Of a stretch of DNA of 64,000 nt, positions 53,159 to 64,000 are shown one piece after another. The stretch spans positions 682,001-746,000 of the forward strand of contig JADFUC010000278.1 of the NCBI GenBank assembly GCA_019722365.1. Reading direction: 5' to 3'. Under the pieces are notes generated by a model. That model was not told the origin of the DNA and did not search any database. It worked only from the letters and a program-made list of their open reading frames with translations. Numbering within the stretch: the stretch's first letter is position 1; every line of letters starts with the position of its first letter. Made by a program: the position numbers and the translations under genes. Source of the DNA: Lithospermum erythrorhizon (Eukaryota > Streptophyta > Magnoliopsida > Boraginales > Boraginaceae).

Positions 53159-53451
53159 TATTAATAAAGTTTTGGTTTTCTAGTGATTTAGTTATTTGGT
53201 TTTGGTTTTTATTATTAAAGGCGTGTTTTTTTCTTGGTTTTATAGTTATTTGGGTTTGATTTTTATTAGCAAAGTCTTGTTTTTTCTTGGGTTTATAGTT
53301 ATTTTGTTATTTGGGTTTGATTTTTATTAGTGAAGTCTTGTTTTTCTTGGTTTTATAATTATTTAGTTATTTGGGTTTGATTTTTATTAATAAAGTCTTG
53401 TTTTTTTGTTTTATAGTTAATTAGTTATTTGGGTTTGAGTTTTATTTTGTG
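53159..53451 (+). repeat. Tandem repeat in the LARP1 leader, unit about 50-62 bp
   Basis: Five diverged copies of a unit made of AAAGTCTTGTTTTTCTTGG, TTTTATAGTTATT and TGGGTTTGATTTTTATTA end directly at the LARP1 start codon. The units are T-rich and purine-poor on the coding strand. If transcription starts upstream, they form most of the 5' UTR; no intron acceptor is obvious between them and the ATG. Confidence 0.85.
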
Positions 53452-56400
53452 ATGATGGTGGAAAATGAGGTTAGTATTGGTGGTGATGATCAGAAGAAGT
53501 TGATCATTGAGGCACCTAAGTCTCCATGGAAGAATTCCACTACTCCGCCTCCAGCCGTCCCCGCTGCGGTTGGTGGTGACCCTGATTCTTGGCCGCCTCT
53601 TTCTGATGCCCAGAATGGTATCAAGAAAATGGATTCTCAGGTTGGGAAAAAGCAGCCGCCACCGCATGCCGCCGCCACTAAAAGTGGTGTTGCTCCGGGG
53701 CCACCTCAAGTATGTTTCTTGGTGAATTTTATTTTTATTGAAAAATATAGATTGGTTATCTTTGTTACAATGTAGATTGTTTGCTCATGTGTTATGTGAT
53801 TTGATGAATTTATTAGGTCTGCTTATGAAATGTGTGTACCCAATTGAGTTGCATTCTATAATTTCTGCTCCCTCCATTTCAATTTAACTGCTAGATTTTT
53901 ATTCTACAAAAAGTCAACCCACTTTTGAAGTTATAATTCATTTGTTTAACTTTGTATTTATATCAAAATATTAATAAAATTAGATAAGACACACTACAAA
54001 CTTGTGTTATTGTGTTTCTAGTTAATAACTAAATATTTAGTTAATATTAATTTATGATCAAAATTGAGTATTTTTTATTGTTATATCAAATATCCCAATT
54101 AAACTGAAATGGAGGTAGTCTAAATAATGGGCATGCTTATGTTTTCATGGTTAGAAAGAGTGGTTTATAGACATCTCTATGAGTCTGACAGAATAAGTGA
54201 GTTTTGTATCACTGGGTGATCTATGTAAGTATATTTGTGCCTTTGTGTATGTAGGTTTCCTCCATTGAACCTTACAACTTCATGTGAGTAAGTATAAAAT
54301 TGACTGAGAAGAGAAGTACAAATCCTCACAAGTTTATAGGGTATATCACATGGGTATATGCGTGCCTTTCAATGTCATATGTACGGATTCACATGAGCTT
54401 CCAAGAATAAATCATGTAATTGCTTGGTGAATTCGATACTTCTCGCTCGAATCTCCAGATTCTCAAAATTGAATTTACATTAAACAGTGATACTTATGTA
54501 ACGTCCGGCAATAAATGATGATTGTAACAGATGGATAAGAATTATGTGGCCAGCAAGATTTGGGCTATGTCGGTTTGCGTTTATTGGGCTTAAAACAGTG
54601 AGGAGTAAAACCGATACAAATTTTATTGACCTACTCTTTAGGAGGTCGGAAAAACTTTCGCGGATATACTATTGTATATTTAAGAAACAAGAATTTTAAC
54701 AATTCTTGAAGAAATGATTCCATTACGAATTTGTGGAGATGAAGTGGTCAGACAGGTTTGTGCTACATCGATTTATAATTTAGCAAGCTTAGGGTTGTAG
54801 AGTAAACTTAAAACAGTAATAATTCGTCGATTTGTAATTCAGAGAGCTTAGGTTTGTGATTGAACTTGATACAGTAACTTGGGAGATTGATTAGTCTATT
54901 ACAGATATCACTCATGTGAAATTTAGATGTGATACACAATTTATCTTCTTTCCTGCAATGTCACAGTGCATCCAATTTCAGTTTGTTTTGCCAATTTTGT
55001 CGGGCTCGATGTAATGAACATGCATATTTGTTGTAAACTACCTTGTGTGATTGAACTGGCAGTAATGATGAGTATGAGCCAGTATTCCTTTTCTGCAATA
55101 TTTGTTTAAGACAACAGGATTATCTATGATTGAAGCAATTAATAAAGGTGAAATTGATTTTGAAAATGAACAGAATATACTGATCTTATTTTTCGAAGTT
55201 TTGCAGAATACTGTGTCAGGAGTAAGAATCACTGGCATGGCTGCTTAACCCGCTTTGATGAATTAGCTGATATTTATTTCCGTTTTAATTTGGAGAGACT
55301 GATGGTCATTCTATTCTTGTTCAGTAATCGGAATATATTAACATCTATAACTTGTGGCCTCATTACTTAATTTAAAATTGTTTATGGTTGAGTTTACTTG
55401 CATTTTATAAAAATACAACGTTTATATATTCTATTTGTTTCATTCATCAGGGACCTGGTGAAAAACAAAAGATTAATGGACGGAGTAACTATAAATCTTC
55501 ACATAAGCCCATCCCGATGCGTCAACCAAGAGAAGGCCCCAAGCACTATCCCGGTGCTGTACCCCCATTTCCTGTACCCTTCCCTTATCATCAGCCAGGA
55601 ATGCCTCCCATTGTTCATACAATGGTACCAGTGCCACACATGCCAGTTCCTGGATATGCCTTCAACCCTCCTTTTGGACCTCCTTCCGGTTCGGAAACTA
55701 ATTTGGTTAAGCCTGGTCCTGATAATCCCAGGCAAGCTTTTGTTCCACCAGTAAATGGAAGCTTTGAGACTACATCTCAATCTGATCCAAATGCTCGTGA
55801 TACCAGTAATTTGAGCAAAGGACCCAATGGGCAGGATAATATTGGCCATTTCAACCCAGGCCCTAGGCATTTCATGAGACCACCCTTTCCGGGTCCAGCT
55901 CCCGGCTTTGTTGATGGGACAAGGTTTCCTGGTATTTTCTTTTTTATTGTTTACGTTACAAACAACCTTTATTATTGTTTTACATGTTGCTTTACATATT
56001 CCTCCTGGTTTCCGTTTTCAATGTTTTCAACCCCTTGTGAGAATTCCGTCCTGTGACTATATTCACTATGTGGTTGCTTGTTTTACAGGCCCCCCTGGAG
56101 CAATATTCTACTATCCTGCTCCCCCTCCTGGCTCTTTTAGAGTCCCTTATCCACCGCCAATGTTTGTTCCTCATCTATTGGGCTCTGGAGCTCCTATGCC
56201 TCCTCCATCCGATTTAGTTTTGAAAACTAACATTGTGAAGCAAATTGAATATTATTTCAGGTTATTTGTCTTGAAATCCTCTTGCAATTTGTGTAATTTT
56301 TTCTTCGGAGGTTCACTTTTGTTCAAAATAGAGTATATTTAATCGATACAAATATCTCTCTCTATGATTGTCGATTATGTAGTCTCTGCTCTCTCACAGT

Positions 56401-59400
56401 TCATCAAATACAACTGTAGCTATCTGGTTAATTGTAGCACTTGAGCTTATCAAGCGCAGATGTACCTGATAATCTACAGTGACATATAACAGTGCTCTGA
56501 GTCTCTTATCAAATGCTGCTTCTTGAGGCCATTACTTCTCCTGTTTTGATAATTATGTGTCTTCAATTTGAGCTTATACATATCCTCTGTGTTACTTTCT
56601 GATGACAGTGATGGAAATCTGGAGGGTGATTACTACTTGCGATCTTTAATGGATGATGAGGGTTGGGTTGCGATATCTCATATAGCTGACTTCAAGAGGG
56701 TATTTTTCTTTTACATATCTAGTCTGTTAATGTTCTGAAGTGAAGGCCTGACTTAATCCTAAATGTGGACCTTAAAAACAATTTCGTTTCGGGCACTCTA
56801 TTGTTGCTCATCGTAGTAATTTTATCTCCTCTAAGTTTGTAAGGTGGTGGTTTTCCTTATTTCAGGTTAAACGTATGACAACAGACGTCTCTCTTATACT
56901 TGACACCTTGAAGACCTCAAGCTCCATAGAAGTTCTGGTCAGATATTTATCCTCAACTCTTTATTCTTTAATCTCTCATATTTCAATTTTATAGACTTAT
57001 GACCATTATTCTGTAGTTTATTTTACTCATGCATGTTCACTTCCTAATATTACTCCCTCCGTCCCTATTTAGTTGATCATGTAAAAATTTTTTTTTGTTA
57101 CTTTTTTACTTGATCATTTACTTTTTCAATGTAATATTTTACATTGAACTTTTAAAATTCTTTAACATCATTGGTTTGTCTCCTAATATTCTTTAACATC
57201 ATTGGTTTATAATTTTCTCTCTCCTTGAAAATAGTAAAATTAATTATACTCTTAATAAAGCACTTTTAAGCTATATGATCAAGTAAATAGGGACGGAGGG
57301 AGTATCATTTATTATTTTCCATATATTTGACGAATGTTATTATACATAGGGTGAGAAGATAAGAAGACGTGATGATTGGTCCAAGTGGGTTCCTGCATCT
57401 ACTGGTCAGAGCTCAAAAGATACTGCAGAGAACGTAGCTGGGGCAGCCCCGAGTGATCTAACTAGTGAAAGAAAAAATGATAATGAACAAGGAGTAAAGA
57501 GTAGCTCCCCACTGCAACCATTCTCCAACATAAATAATCAATACCAATCTAGTGGACATGATACAAATAATAGCAGGGGCAGGCTGGCTGATGGCTGTTC
57601 TCTTTCCCCAGCAGTAAATCAAATTTCAAGCAGTAGAGCAAATTTTGTGTCAAAGATGGAGGTTACTAAAAGTGGAGGTTCTAAAGCACCTCAAGAGGGA
57701 AGAACTTCACTGAAGCAATCTGGTGGTCATGAAGCAAAGATAAAACACCCAAGAAATCGTCAAGGTGGCAAGGGGGGCCTGGCTTCTATTTTGTCCGAAT
57801 ATTCAGATGAACGGTCTAATGATTTTGGGGACACTTTCCAATTTGATGAAGAATTGGAATCTGATCATAAATCCGGAATGGAGAATCACCATGATTCTGT
57901 TGAGAGGTATAGCATGCTTTGCCATCGAGCAGCTACATTCATCACTAAATTCCTCTAGTGACTTGTGTGGAATCTTATCTAGTATTTTATTTGTTTGTTT
58001 CCGGTTCTCTTCCTTTACTATGAGTGGTTGGTTCTTCTGCTTGTAGATTACTTAAAACTTAGGTGGTTGTTCTGCTTGTAGATTACATTACACCTTGCCT
58101 AAATTAAGTTAAGATAAGAAACTGAATCCTTTTGTATTTCTGATTCAGAAGAGACGTTTTGTTTATAGGATATATACATGAAAATGGATCAGGTGCTTAC
58201 AGTTCTTTAATATCCAAAAGCTGCTCTCAGATATTAGCATAATTCTCATTTTGTTGGTGGGTGTAATTATATACTTTTAACTTCTCCCCCACCCCACCCC
58301 AGATTTCAATTTATCATGATATGATTTCAAATGAAACATCACTTAAATTGATTAGTATTTTCAGAAAGAATTCCATAAGTCTTTGGGTTCTCTTTATCTT
58401 AATGTAAAGGTTTTCGCTAATTGTTGCACCTTCCTTTCGTTCTTGCAGCATGTTAACTTGTCTTTCTCTTGTTTCTTGTGTTCTAAAGGATTGATGATGA
58501 AGACGATAACTTTGTTAATGACCAGGACGTCGATAAACTTGTAATTGTCACCCGGGTAAGGAAGAAGCACCTTCGCCTGGTATCCTAGACTATATCATAT
58601 TATATTCACTACATATTTAGTTATAAACTATAGAATATACAGGGTAGATATTGAAAAGGGACTAAATAATTGATAAATCTCTGTGATAGTGATCCCCAAT
58701 TGAAGTTATACTTGTTCTATCCACTTACCTTTTCTTCCTGAGTTCAAATTTCTTTTAAATGTGTAATCAAATTATTGAAATGCTTTTTTCACAGGATTTA
58801 AGGATTAATGAAGGGTCTGACACTGCTCCTAGAGAATCAAAACCAGTATCCTCTGAGCATGCTTCTGCCATAAATGATTTACTCTATTACTATGAACAGG
58901 TTTAAGTGTTGTTTCTCGTACTCCTGTTTGTTTCTCTAGATGAATATTCTGACATTTTCAGTCATCTTCCTGTTTTCAGGAGCTAAAGTCTACTAAGCAA
59001 TCTCGTCGTAAACATGGTAATCCAAGTAACGAAATCAGAAATGAAAGCTCTAGTTCTCCTGGTGCTGCTTCTGCACTGTCCAAACCAACGGTTTCTGACC
59101 ATCCTTCTGCCGTGATTGGGTTTGAGGGGCAAAGAAATGCTAATCCGCGGAAGAAACAACATAGAGGAACCTCCAAACAACAATCACTTTATAAGCAGCG
59201 TCTATTCCCCAGCAACTTCAAGAACCATGGAAATGTTCAACATGATCTCCGCATTGCATCTGAAAGCCCACCAAGTGATTCAATAGGGTTCTTCTTTGGG
59301 TCCACGCCTCCTGACAATCCTGTGTAAGTGCAAGATAATGATTCTTGTCTGACTACATATATCTTATTTGATGGAACTTATCTTGTGGATCAGGGAATAA

Positions 59401-61704
59401 TTCAATCCATTTTATCTTTCAGATGTCACTAATGTAATGTAGATTTCTGACGCTCTGGTCAAGTGTCGATATCTATTCCCATTGTTTTCATCATGTATAT
59501 GTCATTTGATTAAGCAATTCAACTGTTATATCAGGTCCAGGCATTCAAAGTTGAGTGCGTCTCCTCGTTCCAATGTCTTTAGCAATAGTCCGCCCATGGG
59601 TTCTGTGCCGAAGTCATTCCCACCATTCCAGCATCCAAGTCATAAACTTCTGGAAGAAAATGGTTTCAAACAGCAACTGTATGAGCATTAGTTTGGAAGA
59701 AAACACTACATCAAACTGCACTTTCCACCTCTATGCTTTTGTTATTTTTACATGCTTGGCTTTCTGATGGCCGCTTGTGGTTTTACGCATTCATTCTGCA
59801 CGAGTACTTTCTTGTCTTTTGTGATTCTAGTTACACTTACCCTTGGTTAACTTCATTCAGTTACAAGAAGTATCATAAACGGTGCTTAGCAGAACGCAAG
59901 AAATTGGGGGTTGGTTGCAGTGAGGTATACCGAGATGTTTTTGTTTTGAGTTATTATTAGACTTTTTGTTTTGGCATTTAGCATTCATCCTTTTTGTTGG
60001 TCAATTATAGATTCTGTCACCACCTTTTTTGTTAATATCAGACTTGAAGTCGATTAATATTCTCAAAGTTTACCGATTGAGTCATCATGTGCAATGCTGT
60101 TCTTGATAACGCTTGGAGATCTGTAGGGGGATCGACATTGTATTACAGAGGGAATTCATTTACCACTTTCAGACAGAATAATATTACTCTGCAGATCTTT
60201 GGACAACACAAATATAGCTTGTTGTACTGTTCTTACATGTGCAGTCTTGCTTATAGGGCACATGCGCCTATTAGTATAGCTAGTATATGTTTACAATAGT
60301 CTAAAGTCAGAACTGTGAACATATATCCTTTTCCCTCTTTTTTCTTTTGCACCCCAGAATCTGGGAAAGTAGGATACTGCTTCCATTTTGTCGATCCAGT
60401 AGATTCTGGTTTGCATATCAGTCCCTATATATGCAACGTGAAACTATTATGATATTCTTGTCTCCAGATCAGAGTCTCTTACTCTCTTCTGTTCTCACAC
60501 ACCTCACTTTCTCTTGAAATAGTGGCATTTGTTTTGAGTTTGAAATTATTGAGATTGAATTAAGCATCTAATATAATGTTTTGATGGGCATATTGAAGAT
60601 TCACCTAGTTTTAAACATATTCAGTATTTTTATTTGTGGACATGTCAACCTAATATTGTTAGACTATTTATTACTGCATAAATAACACTTTCAAGTTTCT
60701 GTGAAGGAAATGAATACACTATACCGGTTTTGGTCATATTTCTTGAGGAACATGTTTATACCATCAATGTATGATGAGTTCCTGAAGTTGGCAATGGAAG
60801 ATGCGGCTGATAACTACAATTATGGGGTGGAATGCTTATTCAGGTTTTATAGGTATGGACACTGAAATGTGTATTGTCTTTGTGGAATTACTTTTGCTAA
60901 ATCTATCGTTTTTCTTTGCCTTGAAGTGGTTTCACTCGATCATAGTGACAATGCATCACTGTTGTACTTTGCATTTTTATCTATCATTGATGTGTTTCAG
61001 TTATGGCTTAGAGAAAGATTTTAGAGAAGAGCTCTACCATGACTTTGAGCGGCTTACCCTGGACTTCTACAAGAAGGGAGATCTTTATGGCCTTGAAAAA
61101 TACTGGGCATTGTATAATTTTTTTGATTTTTTGTATGTCAATAATAAATTCATATGCATACAGCTGACATGAGTTGGATCCAGTCCCATGCTGGCCAGTG
61201 ACTATTCTGGCCTTCATAGCCACCTCATAAAACAAACTATAACAGAAATGAGATTACTCACTGGCATGCAGAGCTGTCAAAATATTTGTGGCTTTTAGGG
61301 GGATGGGGTAGGATGTTGGGGAAAGCAATTCATCTACGCAAAGGGATTAGAGGTCTTCAATGTTCTTATTTGATCCTAAGTATCTTAAGTTTGAGTTTGC
61401 TCAGGTTTATGTGCGCCATTAGCTTCAAGTTCCGGTATCCTGAACTGTTCTGACATAATTAGTAGCTAATAGAGATGAAATTTAGTTGAGTTTCGTATCT
61501 GCGTGGTCACTCTTGAGGTCGAAGTTTAAGTTCCATGAGTTTGTTTTTCGTTGCTTCTTTTTTGTATATTAAACTCTGTTGACCGTAAAAATTATATGTA
61601 ACTATGCTGATGGCAGGGCATTTCACCGTTATCACAAAGAACCTCTAAACAAGGACCCGGAGTTGGATAGATGGATGACTTCAAGCGTGCAAAAGGGAGA
61701 ATGA
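53452..61704 (+). CDS. LARP1: La-related protein 1 (LARP1) with LAM and DM15 regions
   Basis: Cytoplasmic RNA-binding protein; LARP1 proteins bind capped 5' ends and poly(A) and control translation and mRNA decay (in Arabidopsis, heat-induced decay with XRN4). Fourteen exons: 53452-53709, 55451-55931, 56089-56260, 56609-56699, 56866-56937, 57350-57906, 58489-58555, 58795-58899, 58980-59323, 59535-59678, 59861-59924, 60707-60852, 61001-61111 and 61617-61704, about 899 residues. The N-terminal third is Pro/Gly-rich. The La motif (about residues 288-375) has [20 protein letters not shown] and [17 protein letters not shown] long Ser-rich linker follows, then DM15 repeats from about residue 750: [54 protein letters not shown] and [15 protein letters not shown]. 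The last junction adds two residues (KYWALAFHRYH), discussed in the findings. Two ATGs stand in tandem at 53452 and 53455. Confidence 0.95.
53868..54118. mobile_element. Stowaway-type MITE in LARP1 intron 1 (old copy)
   Basis: CTCCCTCCATTTCAATTTAA on the left and TTAAACTGAAATGGAGGTAG on the right form the inverted ends of a 251-bp element. The TA duplication is not preserved on the left and the right end has changes, so it is an older insertion. Confidence 0.75.
57053..57302. mobile_element. Intact Stowaway MITE in LARP1 intron 5 (250 bp)
   Basis: Terminal inverted repeats CTCCCTCCGTCCCTATTTAG and CTAAATAGGG...GGAG-type (plus strand right end AAATAGGGACGGAGGGAG) with TA on both sides (57051-57052, 57303-57304), the classical Stowaway signature. 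Inside, ATTCTTTAACATCATTGGTT occurs twice about 32 bp apart. It encodes nothing and is presumably spliced out with the intron. Confidence 0.92.
61112..61616 (+). other. Last LARP1 intron, flanked by a GGGCATT direct repeat
   Basis: The donor side reads CTGGGCATT|GTATAA and the acceptor side GGCAG|GGCATTTCAC, so GGGCATT occurs on both sides. Using this donor keeps the frame but leaves an extra Ala-Leu relative to the usual KYWAFH. No donor that gives KYWAFH directly follows GT or GC rules. Confidence 0.6.
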
Positions 61705-62602
61705 CTCAGTAGCGAGCGGACATCTATTTGTGGTGCCAAAGGAAGGGAAACTTCTGTTTTGGAGGGTTGGCACCCAGCATGTTCACCGATCACCTTTGAT
61801 CCGAACTGACAGCCCCCGCCCCCCCAGTTTTGAAATAACATATCTGATTGCCTCCAGCTTGAGCCTGATGACTCAGATTGGTGGCACCTTTTTTTTTAAT
61901 GGAAGGCTGATGTATATAAGATGGATTTGATGGTGAGCGTCATTTGTACAATATGGGTAGTACCGCAGAAGTTTTGAAGCATGAATCTGATTCATGCCTG
62001 TTGTGGTAGGTTCTTGGAAGAGTTTGTCCTGCTTCTGTCCAGCTCTCTCTTCTTTATCTATCTGAATTTGCAATGTGTACATATGGAGAGAATTGGAAAG
62101 GAATTTCAAAGGTCAAATTAACATAGAATAATTGGAAGTAATACTTTGTAACTTGGAAGTTTATGGAAACTTATTTAACTTCTGAATAATTTATTTATTT
62201 TGGTTTTTCTTTTTTATTCTTCTTCTACCCTCAATTTTTTTTTAAACGAGTACCCGCAGCATTGATTTTTGAAATACAGACTGATAAATCTCTGACGACG
62301 TAATAAATTTTAAATAACGCCAGCCTAAGTAAATCAACACTAGGCAAGTCCTATATGACGCTTCCCACTAAATATTTGCAGAGGAGAAATCGAACTTATG
62401 ACCTCACGATTTGACAAAGTTTTACCTATTCCACCACATCATTCATCTTTACGCAGTTTTTACCCCCAGTCTTTCATTGCATGTGATGTCTGGTGTCATG
62501 GCTACACTTGTCAAAACGAGTATACTCCAAGATCACGTGCCTACTCTTTTCGTTAAATATTACGTTTACATTTATCAAATATTCAAAGTGAATGTACGCA
62601 CC
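61705..62602. other. LARP1 3' UTR and downstream, no other gene seen
   Basis: Contains the LARP1 3' UTR, whose length is not visible. No second gene recognised. Confidence 0.5.
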
Positions 62603-62962
62603 GATATACTAAATCTAAATGGATGATTTCTTCTACTCTATCTTACCCTCTTTGATCAACATGCAATATCACAAGCCTCGTTGATGCTATTTACTTGAAT
62701 TTATTTGAAGAATCATTGTATAACAAGACTAGAGAATGTTCGTAAGCATCGAAAGAATCAAGGTTATATGATTATCAAGAATTGATATACTAAATGAAAT
62801 AGATGATGTCTTCTACTCTATCTTACCCTTTTATCTCCAACATGCAATATCACAAGCTCATTGATGCTATTTACTTGGAACTTCTATTTGAAGAATCATT
62901 GTATAACAAGACTAGAGAATGTTCGTAAGAATGAAAGAATCAAGGTTATATGATTATGAATT
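62603..62962. repeat. Two-copy tandem repeat, unit about 181 bp
   Basis: Copy 1 (62603-62783) and copy 2 (62784 to about 62962) share TTCTACTCTATCTTACCC, CATGCAATATCACAAGC and GAAGAATCATTGTATAACAA with few differences. No coding content. Confidence 0.9.
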
Positions 62963-64000
62963 ACATGAAATATTTTTACCGAGTATCATCGTTGGATCAG
63001 TCGGCTACTTATTAAGAGTGTATTCTTAATAATGAGCTTGCATGTTACTAGCTACTATTTAATTTAATTAGAATAATCATTTTGGTGGTATTTAGCAATT
63101 GCTACACCATTAACACGAGGAGGGAAAAATGGATGGAAAATGCGGACATAATCATGAATGAGTATTCTCAACTCTTTTGAACGTTTCCTCATAAAACTAT
63201 GTCCTTTCTTTATTTATATCATGATCATCTAAAAAAAACTAGATAAACAAAGTAGATGAAATTAATTAAAAAGAAATATTTATATCGTCATGGTAATTAA
63301 ACTATGCCCTATATCTACTTTTTTGTTTTGAAATTGAACGTATTGAATGATAACATTGTAAACTACCATGATGGAGTTTGAAGCTCCCTAAGACATCATA
63401 TCCATTCATAAATTTTGAATTTCAATGATATGTAAAAAAAATCTGACCTTGATGAGTATTCTACTCCCCAAACTAAAATATATACATATGTACATATTTA
63501 ACTATTGTCTTAATCTATTAAAATTTGTGTGAGTAAATACATACATATGATCAAGGAACATATTTATTTCAACATATATATCAAAATTATTCAAATGCAT
63601 ACACATCATCTACAATTTATATCTTAAATAGTATCAGAATTACCACACGACTTTCAAAAATTTTACAATCATTAAACTAATAACACATTCATTCATCGAT
63701 CAAGTAATAATAACCAACTAGGCATTAGGCAATAATTTATAGCAAACTACATATACTAATATAAATAGAGGTTTTCTAAGGTGTGCCATAATGGCACATT
63801 TTATACTACTAATCATTATTCATTCGAAACTATATATAGCACTATATTGTGAATTATGAAAACCAGTTCCAGCAACAATGGCACCATCTAACTAGAACAT
63901 CATGAAAGATTAATAATAACCAGCTTTAAATTACATAATTGATCGTCTGCATGTCAAGATTCCCCTTGTGGCATCTGATTGAGATCAAATTCCAGAACTC
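62963..64000. other. Gene-free right end
   Basis: AT-rich intergenic DNA; nothing recognised on either strand. Confidence 0.5.

Overview
The window is nuclear DNA of a flowering plant. It is AT-rich, its genes have many short GT-AG introns, and the proteins are plant types: SnRK1 beta subunit, AGO4-clade Argonaute, PLS-class PPR, plant calmodulins, plant LARP1. The transposons are also plant types (hAT and Stowaway MITEs, a DD39D mariner, Copia, L1). I infer a eudicot, possibly an asterid; the species cannot be fixed from sequence alone. All exon boundaries were read by hand from splice signals, reading-frame continuity and family conservation.

Layout, left to right. (1) 1-1600: 5' part of an L-ascorbate-oxidase-type multicopper oxidase on the minus strand, running off the left edge. 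A hAT MITE sits just upstream of its TATA box. (2) 2.2-12.8 kb: gene-poor DNA with a tandem duplication, a likely solo LTR and a second hAT MITE. (3) 12.8-16.65 kb: a plastid-type GNAT acetyltransferase on the plus strand, followed by a decayed mariner transposase. (4) 19.68-22.1 kb: SnRK1 beta subunit. (5) 24.5-28.7 kb: two tandem minus-strand calmodulin genes. (6) 28.9-35.6 kb: a repeat block with a perfect hairpin, a 40-bp minisatellite, and an L1 LINE interrupted by a decayed Copia element. (7) 35.85-36.25 kb: a third copy of the calmodulin downstream flank. (8) 37.85-39.86 kb: an intronless PPR gene on the minus strand. (9) 41.5-44.1 kb: a second decayed L1. (10) 47.09-52.48 kb: a complete AGO4-type Argonaute. 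(11) 53.45-61.70 kb: a complete LARP1 on the same strand. The right end holds no gene I can see.

The genes do not form a pathway; this is an ordinary plant neighbourhood of unrelated housekeeping and regulatory genes separated by transposon debris. AGO4 acts in RNA-directed DNA methylation, which silences elements like those around it, but that is context and not evidence of a local system. I found no convincing novel multi-gene system. The points most worth checking are the last LARP1 intron, flanked by a GGGCATT direct repeat; the tandem repeats directly before the LARP1 start codon; the Copia element with TATTG/CAATA ends nested in an L1; the calmodulin duplication; and the MITE beside the oxidase TATA box.
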